DNA of 64,000 nucleotides from Morganella psychrotolerans (GTDB lineage: Bacteria > Pseudomonadota > Gammaproteobacteria > Enterobacterales > Enterobacteriaceae), in assembly GCF_001676055.1 (NCBI RefSeq), contig NZ_LZEX01000005.1, positions 60,568 through 124,567 of the forward strand, written 5' to 3'. Below are positions 39,340 to 49,423 of this stretch, one piece after another. The position numbers and the translations under genes were made by a program. Within the stretch, counting starts at the first letter, position 1. Each line of letters starts with the position of its first letter. The notes under the pieces were generated by a model. That model searched no databases, was not told where the DNA came from, and was given only the letters and a program-made list of their open reading frames with translations.

Positions 39340-40413
39340 ATGCAAACAGCATCCGCCCCGGTACAGCGTATTTTAGTGATAAAGCTCCGTCATCACGGAG
39401 ATACCCTGCTGATAACACCTGTAATTAATACTTTGAATGCTAATTATCCGGATGCTGAGGTCGATGTCCTGCTGTATAAAGAAACTGCGCCTGTGCTGAG
39501 CAGCCATCCCGGGGTCAGCCATATTTTTTCGATGGACAGGCAGTGGCGTAAAGAGGGGCTGAAGCGGCGTATCGGGCATGAATGGCGCTTGCTTAAATCA
39601 TTGCGGCAACGCCGGTATGACATTGTGATTAATCTGGCCGATCAATGGTACAGCGCCATTGTTACCCGGTTTACCGGTGCCCGGATACGGGTGGGGCTGG
39701 ACTTATGGAAACGGCAAAGTATTTTCTGGAAAAAATGCTATACCCTGCTGGCGGATACGTCTCAGGAAGAGTCCATGCATACGGTTGAGCAGAACCTGAA
39801 CGGACTGACCCCGCTGAATCTGCCGGTAACGGATAATACGGTCACCATGGCTTACTCAGAGGCTGACCGGCAGCAGACAGAGCAACTGTTGCAGAGTAAA
39901 CATATCACCGGCGATTATATTGTGGTGCAGCCGACATCCCGCTGGTTTTATAAATGCTGGGAAGAGGACAAAATGAGTGAGGTGATTCAGGCGCTGGCAG
40001 ATGACGGGCATCAGATTGTGCTCAGCAGCGGCCCGGATCCCCGTGAATTACAGATGGTGGAGACAATTCTTGCACCTTGTACTCAGGCGGTGGCGGAAGG
40101 CAAAATTGTGTCTGTTGCCGGTGAACTGGCGCTGCCGCAACTTGCGGCACTGATTGACCGGGCAAAACTGTATATTGGTGTAGATTCTGTCCCGATGCAT
40201 ATGGCCGCCGCACTGAAAACGCCGATGGTGGCACTGTTTGGTCCGACAAAACTGATTTTCTGGTCCCCCTGGCAGGCAACCGGCAGGATAATTAAAGCCT
40301 CGGATTACGGCGACCAGCCGGATCCGGATGAGGTCGATACCAGGGCTGATGATCGCTATCTGGGCGCAATACCGGCAGATGTGGTGATTGCCGCAGCACG
40401 GAGCTACTTATGA
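39340..40413 (+). CDS. waaQ: LPS core heptosyltransferase WaaQ (heptosyltransferase III)
   Basis: The GT9-family protein opens RILVIKLRHHGDTLLITPVI, and near the C-terminus has IGVDSVPMHMAAALKTPMVALFGPT, the ADP-heptose-binding pattern. It adds heptose III to heptose II of the inner core. ATG 39340 has GGAA at the usual distance; the in-frame ATG at 39325 is possible too. It begins the core operon waaQ-wabG-wabH-wabN; its stop overlaps the next start (ATGA). Confidence 0.88.
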   Translation: MQTASAPVQRILVIKLRHHGDTLLITPVINTLNANYPDAEVDVLLYKETAPVLSSHPGVSHIFSMDRQWRKEGLKRRIGHEWRLLKSLRQRRYDIVINLADQWYSAIVTRFTGARIRVGLDLWKRQSIFWKKCYTLLADTSQEESMHTVEQNLNGLTPLNLPVTDNTVTMAYSEADRQQTEQLLQSKHITGDYIVVQPTSRWFYKCWEEDKMSEVIQALADDGHQIVLSSGPDPRELQMVETILAPCTQAVAEGKIVSVAGELALPQLAALIDRAKLYIGVDSVPMHMAAALKTPMVALFGPTKLIFWSPWQATGRIIKASDYGDQPDPDEVDTRADDRYLGAIPADVVIAAARSYL

Positions 40414-41543
40414 AAAATCTGCGTTTAGCGATTGTCCGCCAGAAATATCGCCCTGACGGCGGCGCGGAGCGGTTTGTTTCCCGCGCTCTGGAAGCATTGG
40501 ATAAGCAAAACCTGGAGCTGAATGTGATCACCCGCTCCTGGCAGGGAGCAACAGCACCCGGCTGGCATATCCATGTGGTCAATCCGGTAAAATGGGGACG
40601 TATCAGCCGTGAACGCGGGTTTGCCAATGCGGCCCGCGCCTGCTGGCAGGCAGAAAAATTTGATATTGTTCAAAGTCATGAGCGCATCGCCGGATGCGAT
40701 ATTTATCGTGCGGGCGATGGTGTTCACCGTCGCTGGCTGTTACAGCGGGCGCGGGTTTTGCCGGGCTGGCGGGCTAAATTATTGTTTGCCTCACCGTATC
40801 ACCGTTATGTGATGAAAGCAGAACAGGCGATGTACCACGATGTGCATTTTAAGCAGGTAATTTGTAACTCTGAGATGGTAAAAAAAGAGGTAATGGAAGA
40901 CTTTGGGCTTTCTGAATCACAGATTACTGTTATCTATAATGCAATTGATTCAACCCGGTTTTATCCGGCGACGGAAGAAGAGCGTCTGCGGTTGCGCCGG
41001 GAGCAGGGTATTCCGGCGGCAGCAAAATGCCTGATTTATGTCGGTTCCGGGTTTGAGCGCAAGGGACTGGCCGCGGCGATCAAAGCCGTCAGCCGTAATA
41101 ATGATACCCGGTTGCTGGTTGCCGGGCAGGATAAAGATGAAAAAGCATACCGTCAGCTGGCGTCGTCACTGGGTTGCGCGGATCGTATCCATTTTCTCGG
41201 TATGCAGAAACAGACATTGCCGCTCTATCAGATGTGTGACGGGTTACTGCTCCCGACTCTGTATGATCCGTTCCCGAATGTGGTTCTGGAAGCGATGGCC
41301 TGCGGATTACCGGTGATCACCAGTACAACCTGCGGCGGCGCTGAATTTATTACGCAGGGTGAAGAGGGATTTGTCTGTGATGCCCTTGATATTGACGGGC
41401 TGGCTGATGCTGTTGCACAGCTGCCCTGTAATCATCTGAACAATGCGATGTCTGAACGTGCCCGGCTGCGGATTTTACCGCATACGCCGGCGGCACTGTC
41501 ACAGCAACTGATAGATCTCTACGGGCGCGTACTGTCGACATGA
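40410..41543 (+). CDS. wabG: LPS core glycosyltransferase WabG-like (GT4)
   Basis: The 377-residue GT4 protein begins LRLAIVRQKYRPDGGAERFV and has QSHERIAGCDIYRAGDGVHRR, closely recalling Klebsiella WabG, which transfers galacturonic acid to heptose II. The E-x7-E donor motif is in DPFPNVVLEAMACGLPV. E. coli WaaG (glucosyltransferase I) is a relative; the adjacent wabH- and wabN-like genes favour WabG. It overlaps waaQ and wabH by ATGA junctions, indicating tight co-translation. Confidence 0.8.
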   Translation: MKNLRLAIVRQKYRPDGGAERFVSRALEALDKQNLELNVITRSWQGATAPGWHIHVVNPVKWGRISRERGFANAARACWQAEKFDIVQSHERIAGCDIYRAGDGVHRRWLLQRARVLPGWRAKLLFASPYHRYVMKAEQAMYHDVHFKQVICNSEMVKKEVMEDFGLSESQITVIYNAIDSTRFYPATEEERLRLRREQGIPAAAKCLIYVGSGFERKGLAAAIKAVSRNNDTRLLVAGQDKDEKAYRQLASSLGCADRIHFLGMQKQTLPLYQMCDGLLLPTLYDPFPNVVLEAMACGLPVITSTTCGGAEFITQGEEGFVCDALDIDGLADAVAQLPCNHLNNAMSERARLRILPHTPAALSQQLIDLYGRVLST

Positions 41544-42661
41544 AACAGCATATCTTATTTATTATTGACGGATTACCCGGCGGCGGTGCAGAAAGAGTCG
41601 TACTGCGCCTGAGTCAGGGGTTAGTTCAGGCAGGCTATGATGTCACGCTTCTGGCACTGAGTGCTGTGCGGGATTATGAGATTCCGGACGGTGTAGATTA
41701 TCAGGTTTGTGAAGATACCTATCACGGGCTGTTCCGGCGTCAGACAGAAATAAAACGCCGTGCGGCAAAAATGGATACCTTGTTATCCGCTCTGTTTGCC
41801 TGCAAAGGTATTCCGGCGCTGGTGGTGTCGAATTTACATAAAACAGACCGTATTGTGGTGCAGTCCCGTGTACTTGCCGGGCTAAATGTCTGGTTTTGCC
41901 TGCACGGAATGTATTCCGCGAGTTATCTGGGCAATAAAACCGGCCTTCGCCGGGCGCTGAAGCAGGCTAAAATCCGCAAAGTGTATGACGGGCGTAATAT
42001 TATCGGCGTGTCTGATGCGGTCTGCCGTGATGTGTGTGACACGGTGGGTGTAAAACCCGCGCGGTGTGTGACTATCTATAACCCGTTTGATGTAACGGAT
42101 ATTCAGCAGCAGGCGTCGGCAGAAAACCCGTATCAGGGACAGGATTATATGATCCATCTCGGGCGTTTTCACGAAGTGAAACGCCAGGACCGGCTGCTTG
42201 CCGCATTCGCTCTGGCTGATTTACCGTGTAAATTACTGCTTGCGGGGCAGGGCTCCCCGGATGCCACACAGGCACTGAAAATGCAGGCGACAGATTTAGG
42301 GCTGGAAAACAAAGTTGAATTTATAGGTTTTCAGACCAACCCGATGCCGCTTATCCGTGGGGCAAAAGCCGTGTTATTAAGTTCTGATAATGAAGGGTTG
42401 CCGACAGTACTGATTGAGTCATTAATGTGTGATACGCCGGTTGTCAGTACGCATTGTCCGGGCGGAGTCAGTGAAATTATGGTGGGTGAGCTGGAAAATT
42501 ATTTATCTGCACTGACCCCGGAGAGCCTGGCAGAAAAAATTCGCCTGGTGTATGAATCTCCGCCGGTTATCACGCCGGCGATGTATCAGAAGTTTGAGCA
42601 GCAGACGATAATTCAGCAGTACTGTGATTTAATTCAGCCCGTTCCCGGGAAAAATGTGTGA
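41540..42661 (+). CDS. wabH: LPS core glycosyltransferase WabH-like (GT4)
   Basis: The 373-residue GT4 enzyme starts ILFIIDGLPGGGAERVVLRL and has the donor motif in SSDNEGLPTVLIESLMCDTPVV. In Klebsiella WabH adds N-acetylglucosamine to the core galacturonate. The product is then de-N-acetylated by WabN, and a WabN-like deacetylase is the next gene here, which supports the assignment. It begins within the wabG stop codon. Confidence 0.78.
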   Translation: MKQHILFIIDGLPGGGAERVVLRLSQGLVQAGYDVTLLALSAVRDYEIPDGVDYQVCEDTYHGLFRRQTEIKRRAAKMDTLLSALFACKGIPALVVSNLHKTDRIVVQSRVLAGLNVWFCLHGMYSASYLGNKTGLRRALKQAKIRKVYDGRNIIGVSDAVCRDVCDTVGVKPARCVTIYNPFDVTDIQQQASAENPYQGQDYMIHLGRFHEVKRQDRLLAAFALADLPCKLLLAGQGSPDATQALKMQATDLGLENKVEFIGFQTNPMPLIRGAKAVLLSSDNEGLPTVLIESLMCDTPVVSTHCPGGVSEIMVGELENYLSALTPESLAEKIRLVYESPPVITPAMYQKFEQQTIIQQYCDLIQPVPGKNV

Positions 42662-42672
42662 GGAATACAACC

Positions 42673-43650
42673 ATGACGAAGCCCGCATTTATCATCACCC
42701 TGGATACCGAAGGGGATAATCTCTGGGAGTCCGGTCCGGTCATCACCACGCAGAACACCCGTTTTTTGCCACGATTCCAGGCACTATGTGAAAAGTTCGC
42801 GTTTAAACCCGTCTGGCTGACTAACTATGAAATGGCAGCAGATGATGCCTATATTGAATTTGCACAGGATGTGATTGCGCGGCAGACCGGGGAAATCGGT
42901 ATGCATCTGCACGCATGGAACAGCCCGCCACTGAAAGCACTGACCACGGATGACGATCGTTTTCAGCCGTACCTGATTGAATTTCCTGACGATGTGATGA
43001 AAGAAAAAATCAATGTCATGACATCCCTGCTGGAAGAAAAACTTCAGACTAAAATGGTCAGCCACCGTTCAGGTCGCTGGGCATTCAATGAAAAATACGC
43101 ACAGTTGCTGGCTGAGTTTGGTTATCTGACGGATTGCTCTGTTACCCCCGGCGTAAACTGGGCGTATACATCAGGCGCACCGGCACCGCTCGGCAAAGGC
43201 GGCACAAATTACCTGAATTTCCGGGCTGATGCGTATTTTATGGATCTCAATGATATCAGCCGTGCGGGCAATTCAGCACTGTTACAGGTACCTATGAGTA
43301 TTCAGAACCGCCATTCGCCGCTGATGAACAGCCTGAAACAGTTTTATGACGGATTGCGCGGTAAAAAGCGCTCGCCATCCGTTAATTGGTTAAGGCCAAA
43401 AGGCGGCAATCTGCTGCAGATGCAACAGGTGGTGGATACCTGTCTGGCACAAGGGCATGACCATATTGAATTTATGCTGCATTCGTCTGAATTTATGCCG
43501 GGCGGCAGCCCGACATTCAAGGATGAAGCGGCGATTGATGCGCTGTATGACGACCTGGAGCAGCTCTTTGCCTATATTGCACAACGGGCGGAAGGCATGA
43601 CACTGGCGGAGTTTTATCAGCGGAAACTGACGCAGCGCACTGCGTCTTAG
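42673..43650 (+). CDS. wabN: WabN-like polysaccharide deacetylase for core GlcNAc
   Basis: The protein belongs to the carbohydrate esterase 4 / NodB-like family: it opens FIITLDTEGDNLW, with the metal/catalytic Asp, and has EIGMHLHAWNSPP (His pair) and VSHRSGRWAFN. Position after wabH suggests it removes the acetyl group from core GlcNAc, leaving a positively charged glucosamine, as Klebsiella WabN does. ATG 42673 follows GAGGAA; a GTG 15 bp upstream is also in frame. The stop overlaps that of the convergent waaC. Confidence 0.8.
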   Translation: MTKPAFIITLDTEGDNLWESGPVITTQNTRFLPRFQALCEKFAFKPVWLTNYEMAADDAYIEFAQDVIARQTGEIGMHLHAWNSPPLKALTTDDDRFQPYLIEFPDDVMKEKINVMTSLLEEKLQTKMVSHRSGRWAFNEKYAQLLAEFGYLTDCSVTPGVNWAYTSGAPAPLGKGGTNYLNFRADAYFMDLNDISRAGNSALLQVPMSIQNRHSPLMNSLKQFYDGLRGKKRSPSVNWLRPKGGNLLQMQQVVDTCLAQGHDHIEFMLHSSEFMPGGSPTFKDEAAIDALYDDLEQLFAYIAQRAEGMTLAEFYQRKLTQRTAS

Positions 43651-44625
43651 CGCATACCGTGTGCAGTCATGGCGGCGAGGACATCATCTGCCGTCACTGA
43701 TACTAAATCGCCGTCCGGTGAAGTCAGCGCAAACTGACCTTTGCCATAGCCACCGATAAGCCCCGGGTCTGTCGGGCCGTACAGGGTAATATTCGGTTTA
43801 TCCAGTGCGGCGGTCAGGTGGCTCAGCCCGGTATCAACCGAAATCACACCTTCAGCCCCGGCAATTTCAGCAGCAACTTCAGCCAGTGATAATTTAGGCA
43901 GCACATGCACATGCGGAAAACCATCCGCCAGGCGCAGTGCGCGCTCTTGCTCATGTGGCGCACCCCAAGGCAGCCGGATATGCAGACCGCTGTCTGTCAG
44001 CTGTGAAAACAGTGCCCGCCAGTGAGATTCCGGCCAGTGTTTGGCATCACGGGTTGTGGCATGCAGACAGACAAGATAGGGCGCAGAGTCTGTTGTGGTT
44101 GTGCTGTTATTCAGAAAGTGGGTGGCAATTGAATAATCACCCTGAATCTCCGGTTTTTCATAACCCAGACTCAGAGCAAAAAGCCGGCGGATGCGCTCAA
44201 CAGCATGTTGTTGTTTACTGACGGCGTGTTTTACATCATAAAAAAAAACTGGCCAGTGGCTCGCGGATACTGTGCCGGTCATAGCCGTGTTTGCGTCCAT
44301 GCGCCAGCCGAGTCACCAGCAGCGCACTCTTGATAAGCCCCTGGGCATCAATCACCGCATCATAATCACGGGATTGTATGGTTTCTCTGAACTGACGGCG
44401 TTCCTGGCGGATATCGCTGCGAAACCAGTTTTTCCGCCAGCGGCGGATAGCAACAGGGATAACGCGATCGACGGCCGGGTGCCAGCCCGGGATCTGTGCA
44501 AAGCCTTCTTCCGCAACCCAGTCAAATCGGATACCGGGGATCGCCCGCGCGGCATCAGTCAGTGCGGGCAATGTATGCAGCACATCGCCCATGGAAGAGG
44601 TTTTGACAATTAACACACGGTGCAT
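43647..44625 (-). pseudogene. waaC: LPS heptosyltransferase I WaaC, frameshifted in a 9-base homopolymer
   Basis: WaaC adds the first heptose to Kdo2-lipid A. The first frame runs MHRVLIVKTSSMGDVLHTLP to REPLASFF, and the second from YDVKHAVSKQQHAVERIRRLF to the C-terminus with the SVDTGLSHLTAALDKPNITLYGPTDP donor motif. Between them stand nine A's on the plus strand (44240-44248); eight would give an uninterrupted 325-residue enzyme. A true frameshift would produce deep-rough LPS, inconsistent with the intact outer-core and O-antigen genes around it, so over-calling or slippage is likely. It overlaps waaF by 16 bp. Confidence 0.88.
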
Positions 44626-45671
44626 GGCGGAGTGCTCTTGAGTAAATCATCGAGTTCTGACAGAACACGTTCCGGCTGAATATCGACCAGACTCTGATGG
44701 TATCCCTCGTGCGCATCGCCTTTGCGGACCTTGTGATAGCCGGTGATAAGGCGGATAACGCGGGCTTTTTCTGACAGCGGCGGCGTGAAATCCGGGCTGC
44801 TCGGACCATATAAAGCGACCAGCGGGCGATCCAGTGCTGCTGCCACATGCATCAGACCGGAATCATTAGAGATAACAGCGTGGCAACCTGCGATCAGGTT
44901 AACCGCCTGTTCCAGCGAGGTTTTCCCTGCGAGATTCAGACAGTTACCACGTTGTTCATCACTGAGCCCGGCAAGAATATCTTCTCCGGCGGCGTGATCT
45001 TTTTCTGAGCCGAACAGGATGATTTGAAAATCACGCTCATCAATGAGTTTTTTGGCTAATTCACCGTAGTGATAATGCGGCCAGCGTTTGGCGGGACCGA
45101 ATTCCGCACCGGGACAGAACCCGATAACCGGGCGGTGATCGCCGATATTAAATGCCGCCATACTTTCAGCGATATCTTCATCGCGCACCACCAGCTTCGG
45201 CCATAGCAACGGCTGCGGGATAGCCCCGGCATCCGGCACATCTGTCTTGTCGTACGCGAGTGCAACATAGCGCTGAACCATCAGCGGGAAAGCCGGTTTA
45301 TCAAGTTTCCGGTGATCGTTAAGCAGCCCGTAACGCATTTCACCCAGCCAGCCGGTACGTACCGGAATTTTTGCAAAAAATGGTACCAGGGCTGATTTGA
45401 ATGAGTTTGGCAGCACATAAGCACGATCATACTTATTATCACGCAGGGCATGACCAAGACGCCGGCGCTCGCCAAGGGCAAATGCACCGTGACCCAGCGG
45501 CATGGCGATTGCTTCATCCACTTCCGGCATTTTTTCCAGCAGCGGACGGCACCACGCAGGAGCCATCACATCTATTGTTGCCTGCGGATAACGTGTTTTC
45601 AGGGTACGGTAAAGGCTTTGTGACATCATCATGTCACCGACCCACGATGGCCCGATCACCAGAATTTTCAT
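44610..45671 (-). CDS. waaF: ADP-heptose:LPS heptosyltransferase II
   Basis: WaaF adds heptose II to the inner core. The 353-residue GT9 protein has ILVIGPSWVGDMMMSQSLYR at the start and AVISNDSGLMHVAAALDRPLVALYGPSSPDF near the end, where the ADP-heptose is bound. It lies 10 bp after rfaD and overlaps waaC by 16 bp, giving the standard rfaD-waaF-waaC order. Confidence 0.95.
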   Translation of the reverse strand: MKILVIGPSWVGDMMMSQSLYRTLKTRYPQATIDVMAPAWCRPLLEKMPEVDEAIAMPLGHGAFALGERRRLGHALRDNKYDRAYVLPNSFKSALVPFFAKIPVRTGWLGEMRYGLLNDHRKLDKPAFPLMVQRYVALAYDKTDVPDAGAIPQPLLWPKLVVRDEDIAESMAAFNIGDHRPVIGFCPGAEFGPAKRWPHYHYGELAKKLIDERDFQIILFGSEKDHAAGEDILAGLSDEQRGNCLNLAGKTSLEQAVNLIAGCHAVISNDSGLMHVAAALDRPLVALYGPSSPDFTPPLSEKARVIRLITGYHKVRKGDAHEGYHQSLVDIQPERVLSELDDLLKSTPPCTVC

Positions 45672-45681
45672 GTGTGTTTAC

Positions 45682-46623
45682 TTAATTTCCCTGATTTAAC
45701 CAAATCATGTATTCGTGAACACCTTCGGCAACGGTTTTAAATTTGCCGGGATAGCCCGTCGCGCGCAGGTTAGTTAAATCTGCCTGCGTATATGCCTGGT
45801 AACGGCCTTTGAGTTTTTCCGGGAATTCAATGTAATCAAGCGTACACTGACGATTACTGTGGAAACCGGTTACTGCATCAGCGACAGCCTGAAATGATTC
45901 CGCACGACCGGTACCGCAGTTAAAAATCCCTGATTTGGCATTTTTCCAGAACCACAGATTAACGGCAGCAACATCACCCACATAGATGAAATCGCGCAGG
46001 AAATTTTCGCTTCCTGAGAATAATTTCGGGTTTTCACCGTTTAAAATCTGGTTGTTAAGATGGAAAGCGACGCTTGCCATGCTGCCTTTATGACCTTCGC
46101 GCGGACCATAGACATTAAAGTAACGGAATCCGCAGATCTGTGACTCTGCATCCGGCAGAACATCGCGGACATGCTGGTCAAACAGGAACTTTGAATAACC
46201 ATATACATTTAATGGTTTTTCAAATTGGCGATCTTCAATAAAGTTATCGCTGCGCCCGCCGTAGGTTGCGGCAGAAGAGGCATACAGGAACGGAATGCGG
46301 CGATCCAGGCAATAATCCAGCAGCTCTTTGGAGTATTGATAGTTGTTATCCATCATATACTTGCCATCCCACACGGTTGTGGAAGAGCACGCACCTTCAT
46401 GGAAAACAGCCTCGATATCCCCGAAATCATCCCCGGCAATAATACCGGCGATAAAATCTTCTTTATCAATATAATCGGTGATATCGAGATCAACCAGATT
46501 CACAAATTTTGTGCCGTCTTTCAGGTTATCTACCACTAAAATATCAGTGTAACCGTCATCGTTAAGTGCTTTTACAATATTGCTGCCGATAAATCCGGCA
46601 CCGCCGGTGACAATAATCATCAC
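45682..46623 (-). CDS. rfaD: ADP-L-glycero-D-manno-heptose 6-epimerase
   Basis: RfaD (HldD) makes the ADP-L,D-heptose used by WaaC, WaaF and WaaQ. The 313-residue short-chain dehydrogenase fold protein has [19 protein letters not shown] (NADP binding) and the catalytic [12 protein letters not shown] (YxxxK). It heads the heptose operon rfaD-waaF-waaC. The upstream gap 46624-46879 is AT-rich and holds this promoter and that of the divergent gene at 46880. Confidence 0.96.
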   Translation of the reverse strand: MMIIVTGGAGFIGSNIVKALNDDGYTDILVVDNLKDGTKFVNLVDLDITDYIDKEDFIAGIIAGDDFGDIEAVFHEGACSSTTVWDGKYMMDNNYQYSKELLDYCLDRRIPFLYASSAATYGGRSDNFIEDRQFEKPLNVYGYSKFLFDQHVRDVLPDAESQICGFRYFNVYGPREGHKGSMASVAFHLNNQILNGENPKLFSGSENFLRDFIYVGDVAAVNLWFWKNAKSGIFNCGTGRAESFQAVADAVTGFHSNRQCTLDYIEFPEKLKGRYQAYTQADLTNLRATGYPGKFKTVAEGVHEYMIWLNQGN

Positions 46624-46879
46624 GCATTCCTCTGTTCGGGTTCATTTAAGAAAATGAAAAAATCACTGATCCCATAATAGCATTGAAGCGCGGGAGACGT
46701 GGATGAAAAATTATATCCGCACCGCAATGCGGGTATACAGATTAAATTCAGCTTAAAAAAAACCACCGGTAAAAACCACAATCCGGCAAAGTATTGCAAA
46801 TTCAGGTATTATTCAGCGTCTTTACTCTATTTTTCGGGAACGATTACGCTTGTGAAAATAAGCCGGTCCAAATAAGCCA

Positions 46880-48439
46880 ATGAAAAAAATCTGCCTGTTA
46901 TTAATTGCCCTTCTGATAGCCGTTTTGTTTTATACGGATGCGAATCAGGGCGCCGCGCACAGCATAAAAACGGCGTTATTTACCCTTTTATTCTTGCTGA
47001 CCTGCGGATTACTGACCCGGTACAGATCCGGGAAGATAATCGCCGCAATACTGGTGCTGTTTTTCTGTGCGGTACAGGGAATGCGGATTTTTTTATGGCA
47101 GGAGTATCAGTCTGCGTTCAGTGAGGCACTGGCAGAAACGTTCCTGGCAACCACAACGGATGAAGCGCAGGCAATGTCTTTGATGTACTGGCCGTATCTG
47201 CTGGTATTTCTGTTTATCACACTATTGTTTTATGTGTTCTGCCGGGCAATCGGACGCTGCTTTTCTGTCCGGACACTGCGCTGTGCGGGCGGGCTCTTCC
47301 TTGTGTATCTGGTTGTCAGCGGGTCACTGTATTATTTTAACGGTAAATCCCGCTCGGATGATTTTGTCTGGGGAGAAACACTGACCAAACACACCCCGTT
47401 CTATGACCTGGGGGAATTCTTCCGTGTGCAGCACATGCAGAAAATGGTCAATGACGTGAAAACGTACCAGCCTGATTTTCATTATGACGTCGTAAATGAT
47501 GAGATTGAAAACTATGTCCTGGTGATAGGTGAATCGGCGCGCCGCAGCGATTTGAGTCTATACGGACGGGCGGAGGACACGACACCGCTGGCTGTAGCAC
47601 AGCAAAAAAATATGCTGGTGTTTAATCAGGCGGTATCCCCTGCGCCGGTGACGATTTTATCCGTCCCGGTGTCTGTCTCTAATATTCCCCTCGGACAAAC
47701 CGGACATTTTTCTGATTATGCAGACAATATTCTGACCCTGGCACAATCTGCCGGGCTGAAAACGCACTGGTACAGCAACCAGGGCGTCGGCGGGCTGGGT
47801 TACGGGCTGATTGCGGCGATCTCTTTCCGCGCGCAAACGTCACGCTGGAATGACAGTATGGTGGATGACCGGACGTTGCTGCCGGATCTTGATGCTGCAT
47901 TGAAACAACCCGGGCGTAAACTGATAGTTCTGCATATCTACGGCAGCCATTCACCGGCCTGTAAGCGGGTAGCAGACAAAATTGTTATCCCGTTCACCGG
48001 AGAGCGGGAAGAAGACTGCTACCTTAATTCTGTTTATTATACAGATGAATTGCTGGGCGAAATTACTTCCCGTCTGGCGGACAGCCGTTCATCCATGCTG
48101 TATTTTTCTGATCACGGGATGATCCGCAAAACCGACGGCGGCGGGGAAACGGAGTATGCCCACGGAATAGCTTCGCCGGTTAAAGCCGCTTTTGATATCC
48201 CGATGTATATCTGGTACAGCGAAAAACTGACCGGTAACTATCCGCGCGGTGAAAAAATAAATGCACTTTACTCCGGCAGCTCAGATTACTGGCTTATCAG
48301 CGACTGGCTGGGGTTACGCCAGCACGACAAGCAGCGGTGTGCTTCTCCGTTATCTGACTGTTATCAGCCGCCACAAGATATTCAGGTAATGGACGGTAAC
48401 AAAGTTCTGCATAATTATAGTAGTCTGAAGCCTGAATAA
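46880..48439 (+). CDS. Phosphoethanolamine transferase (EptA/EptC-like)
   Basis: The N-terminal third has five membrane helices, followed by a periplasmic alkaline-phosphatase-like domain. Catalytic residues fit the family: E218 (VIGESARR), T258 as the nucleophile in PAPVTILSVPVSVS, D411/H412 (YFSDHGM) and H428. Such enzymes transfer phosphoethanolamine from phosphatidylethanolamine to lipid A or core sugars, which lowers binding of cationic peptides. The location beside the core genes makes LPS the likely acceptor. Three paralogous membrane proteins follow after 24 bp, probably in the same operon. Confidence 0.83.
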   Translation: MKKICLLLIALLIAVLFYTDANQGAAHSIKTALFTLLFLLTCGLLTRYRSGKIIAAILVLFFCAVQGMRIFLWQEYQSAFSEALAETFLATTTDEAQAMSLMYWPYLLVFLFITLLFYVFCRAIGRCFSVRTLRCAGGLFLVYLVVSGSLYYFNGKSRSDDFVWGETLTKHTPFYDLGEFFRVQHMQKMVNDVKTYQPDFHYDVVNDEIENYVLVIGESARRSDLSLYGRAEDTTPLAVAQQKNMLVFNQAVSPAPVTILSVPVSVSNIPLGQTGHFSDYADNILTLAQSAGLKTHWYSNQGVGGLGYGLIAAISFRAQTSRWNDSMVDDRTLLPDLDAALKQPGRKLIVLHIYGSHSPACKRVADKIVIPFTGEREEDCYLNSVYYTDELLGEITSRLADSRSSMLYFSDHGMIRKTDGGGETEYAHGIASPVKAAFDIPMYIWYSEKLTGNYPRGEKINALYSGSSDYWLISDWLGLRQHDKQRCASPLSDCYQPPQDIQVMDGNKVLHNYSSLKPE

Positions 48440-48463
48440 TTCATCTGTATTAAGAGAAAAATA

Positions 48464-49399
48464 ATGAACCAACCGACTTTTTTCCGCCTGCCGCTACTGT
48501 TTGTTCTGAGTTATCTATTGATAATGATGGGGAATCTGATCCTCAATATTTATCCGCAGGTCAGTAATCACGGAGAAACAATATCACTGTGGAATTATTT
48601 ATCCCCTGTTTTGGGGCACCATTTTATTCAGATGACCGGGCAATTTGCGCTGGTTTCATTATTTTTTTATCACACGCGGATAACGCTGCTGAACCGGAAA
48701 TCAGTTCTCGGGGTTATCGGGCTGGCGATTTTTCTTTATGCCGTAAACTATGCTCTCGCCATGCTGAAAATGACAGTAATACGGTCTGTTCTTCAGGATT
48801 ATGGTCCGGATAAATTTGATTTTTCACTGCTTATAAAATTGGTAAGCCTGGCAGATTTATTGATTTATCTGGTGTCATTCTTAGTGTTGTATCTGGCGGT
48901 TCGTCTGACGGCTGATCGCTATATTAAGAACACACAGCCATTCCTGCTGACAGCGGAAACATCACCGGTTATTTATGGCGTATTATTCAGCACAGGTATG
49001 GTGTACCTGATGTGGTTAATTTCGCTGAGTGCATTTTCGATGATAGCAGGCAATCTTTCGGGGATCAGTCCGAAAATGCTGACACAAAGTATACTGAGTG
49101 TTGCGATTAACCTGATTATTTCCGGTGGTGTTATTTTCCTGTGTATCCGCAAAATCTTCCCTGTAAAAGAGAGTACGCTGCGGGTTCGTGAGCTGACTAT
49201 CTCTGTTATTACCACGGTAATATTGAGTATTGTGTTAATGATTGCGATCGCTGCAATATTTATATTCATTCTGATGGGTGATAATTTTTATCTGAGCGCG
49301 GTCAGGCTGGAAAACGGATTTATCGGATGTGCTGTGGTATCTGCTGTACTTATATTGTTGCTCAGCCGGAAAGTTATTCGTTTCGTATTCCGGACTTAA
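48464..49399 (+). CDS. Membrane protein of unknown function, paralogue 1 of 3
   Basis: A 311-residue integral membrane protein with about eight hydrophobic helices. It begins MNQPTFFRLPLLFVLSYLL, with FFRLP at residues 6-10, and ends VIRFVFRT. The two genes after it encode proteins with the same N-terminal signature, similar helix layout and a basic C-terminal R-x-x-x-R-F/V-F-R end. I do not recognise the family. It follows the phosphoethanolamine transferase by 24 bp, so a role in envelope modification or lipid handling is a reasonable guess only. Confidence 0.65.
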   Translation: MNQPTFFRLPLLFVLSYLLIMMGNLILNIYPQVSNHGETISLWNYLSPVLGHHFIQMTGQFALVSLFFYHTRITLLNRKSVLGVIGLAIFLYAVNYALAMLKMTVIRSVLQDYGPDKFDFSLLIKLVSLADLLIYLVSFLVLYLAVRLTADRYIKNTQPFLLTAETSPVIYGVLFSTGMVYLMWLISLSAFSMIAGNLSGISPKMLTQSILSVAINLIISGGVIFLCIRKIFPVKESTLRVRELTISVITTVILSIVLMIAIAAIFIFILMGDNFYLSAVRLENGFIGCAVVSAVLILLLSRKVIRFVFRT

Positions 49400-49423
49400 T
49401 GGACAAATTCAGGGATGTGACAA

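Noticed and set aside
39240-39340. RfaH ops/JUMPstart element before waaQ
   Set aside because: GGTACGCTGTAGC at about 39271 only loosely resembles GGCGGTAGCGTG; not enough for a call.
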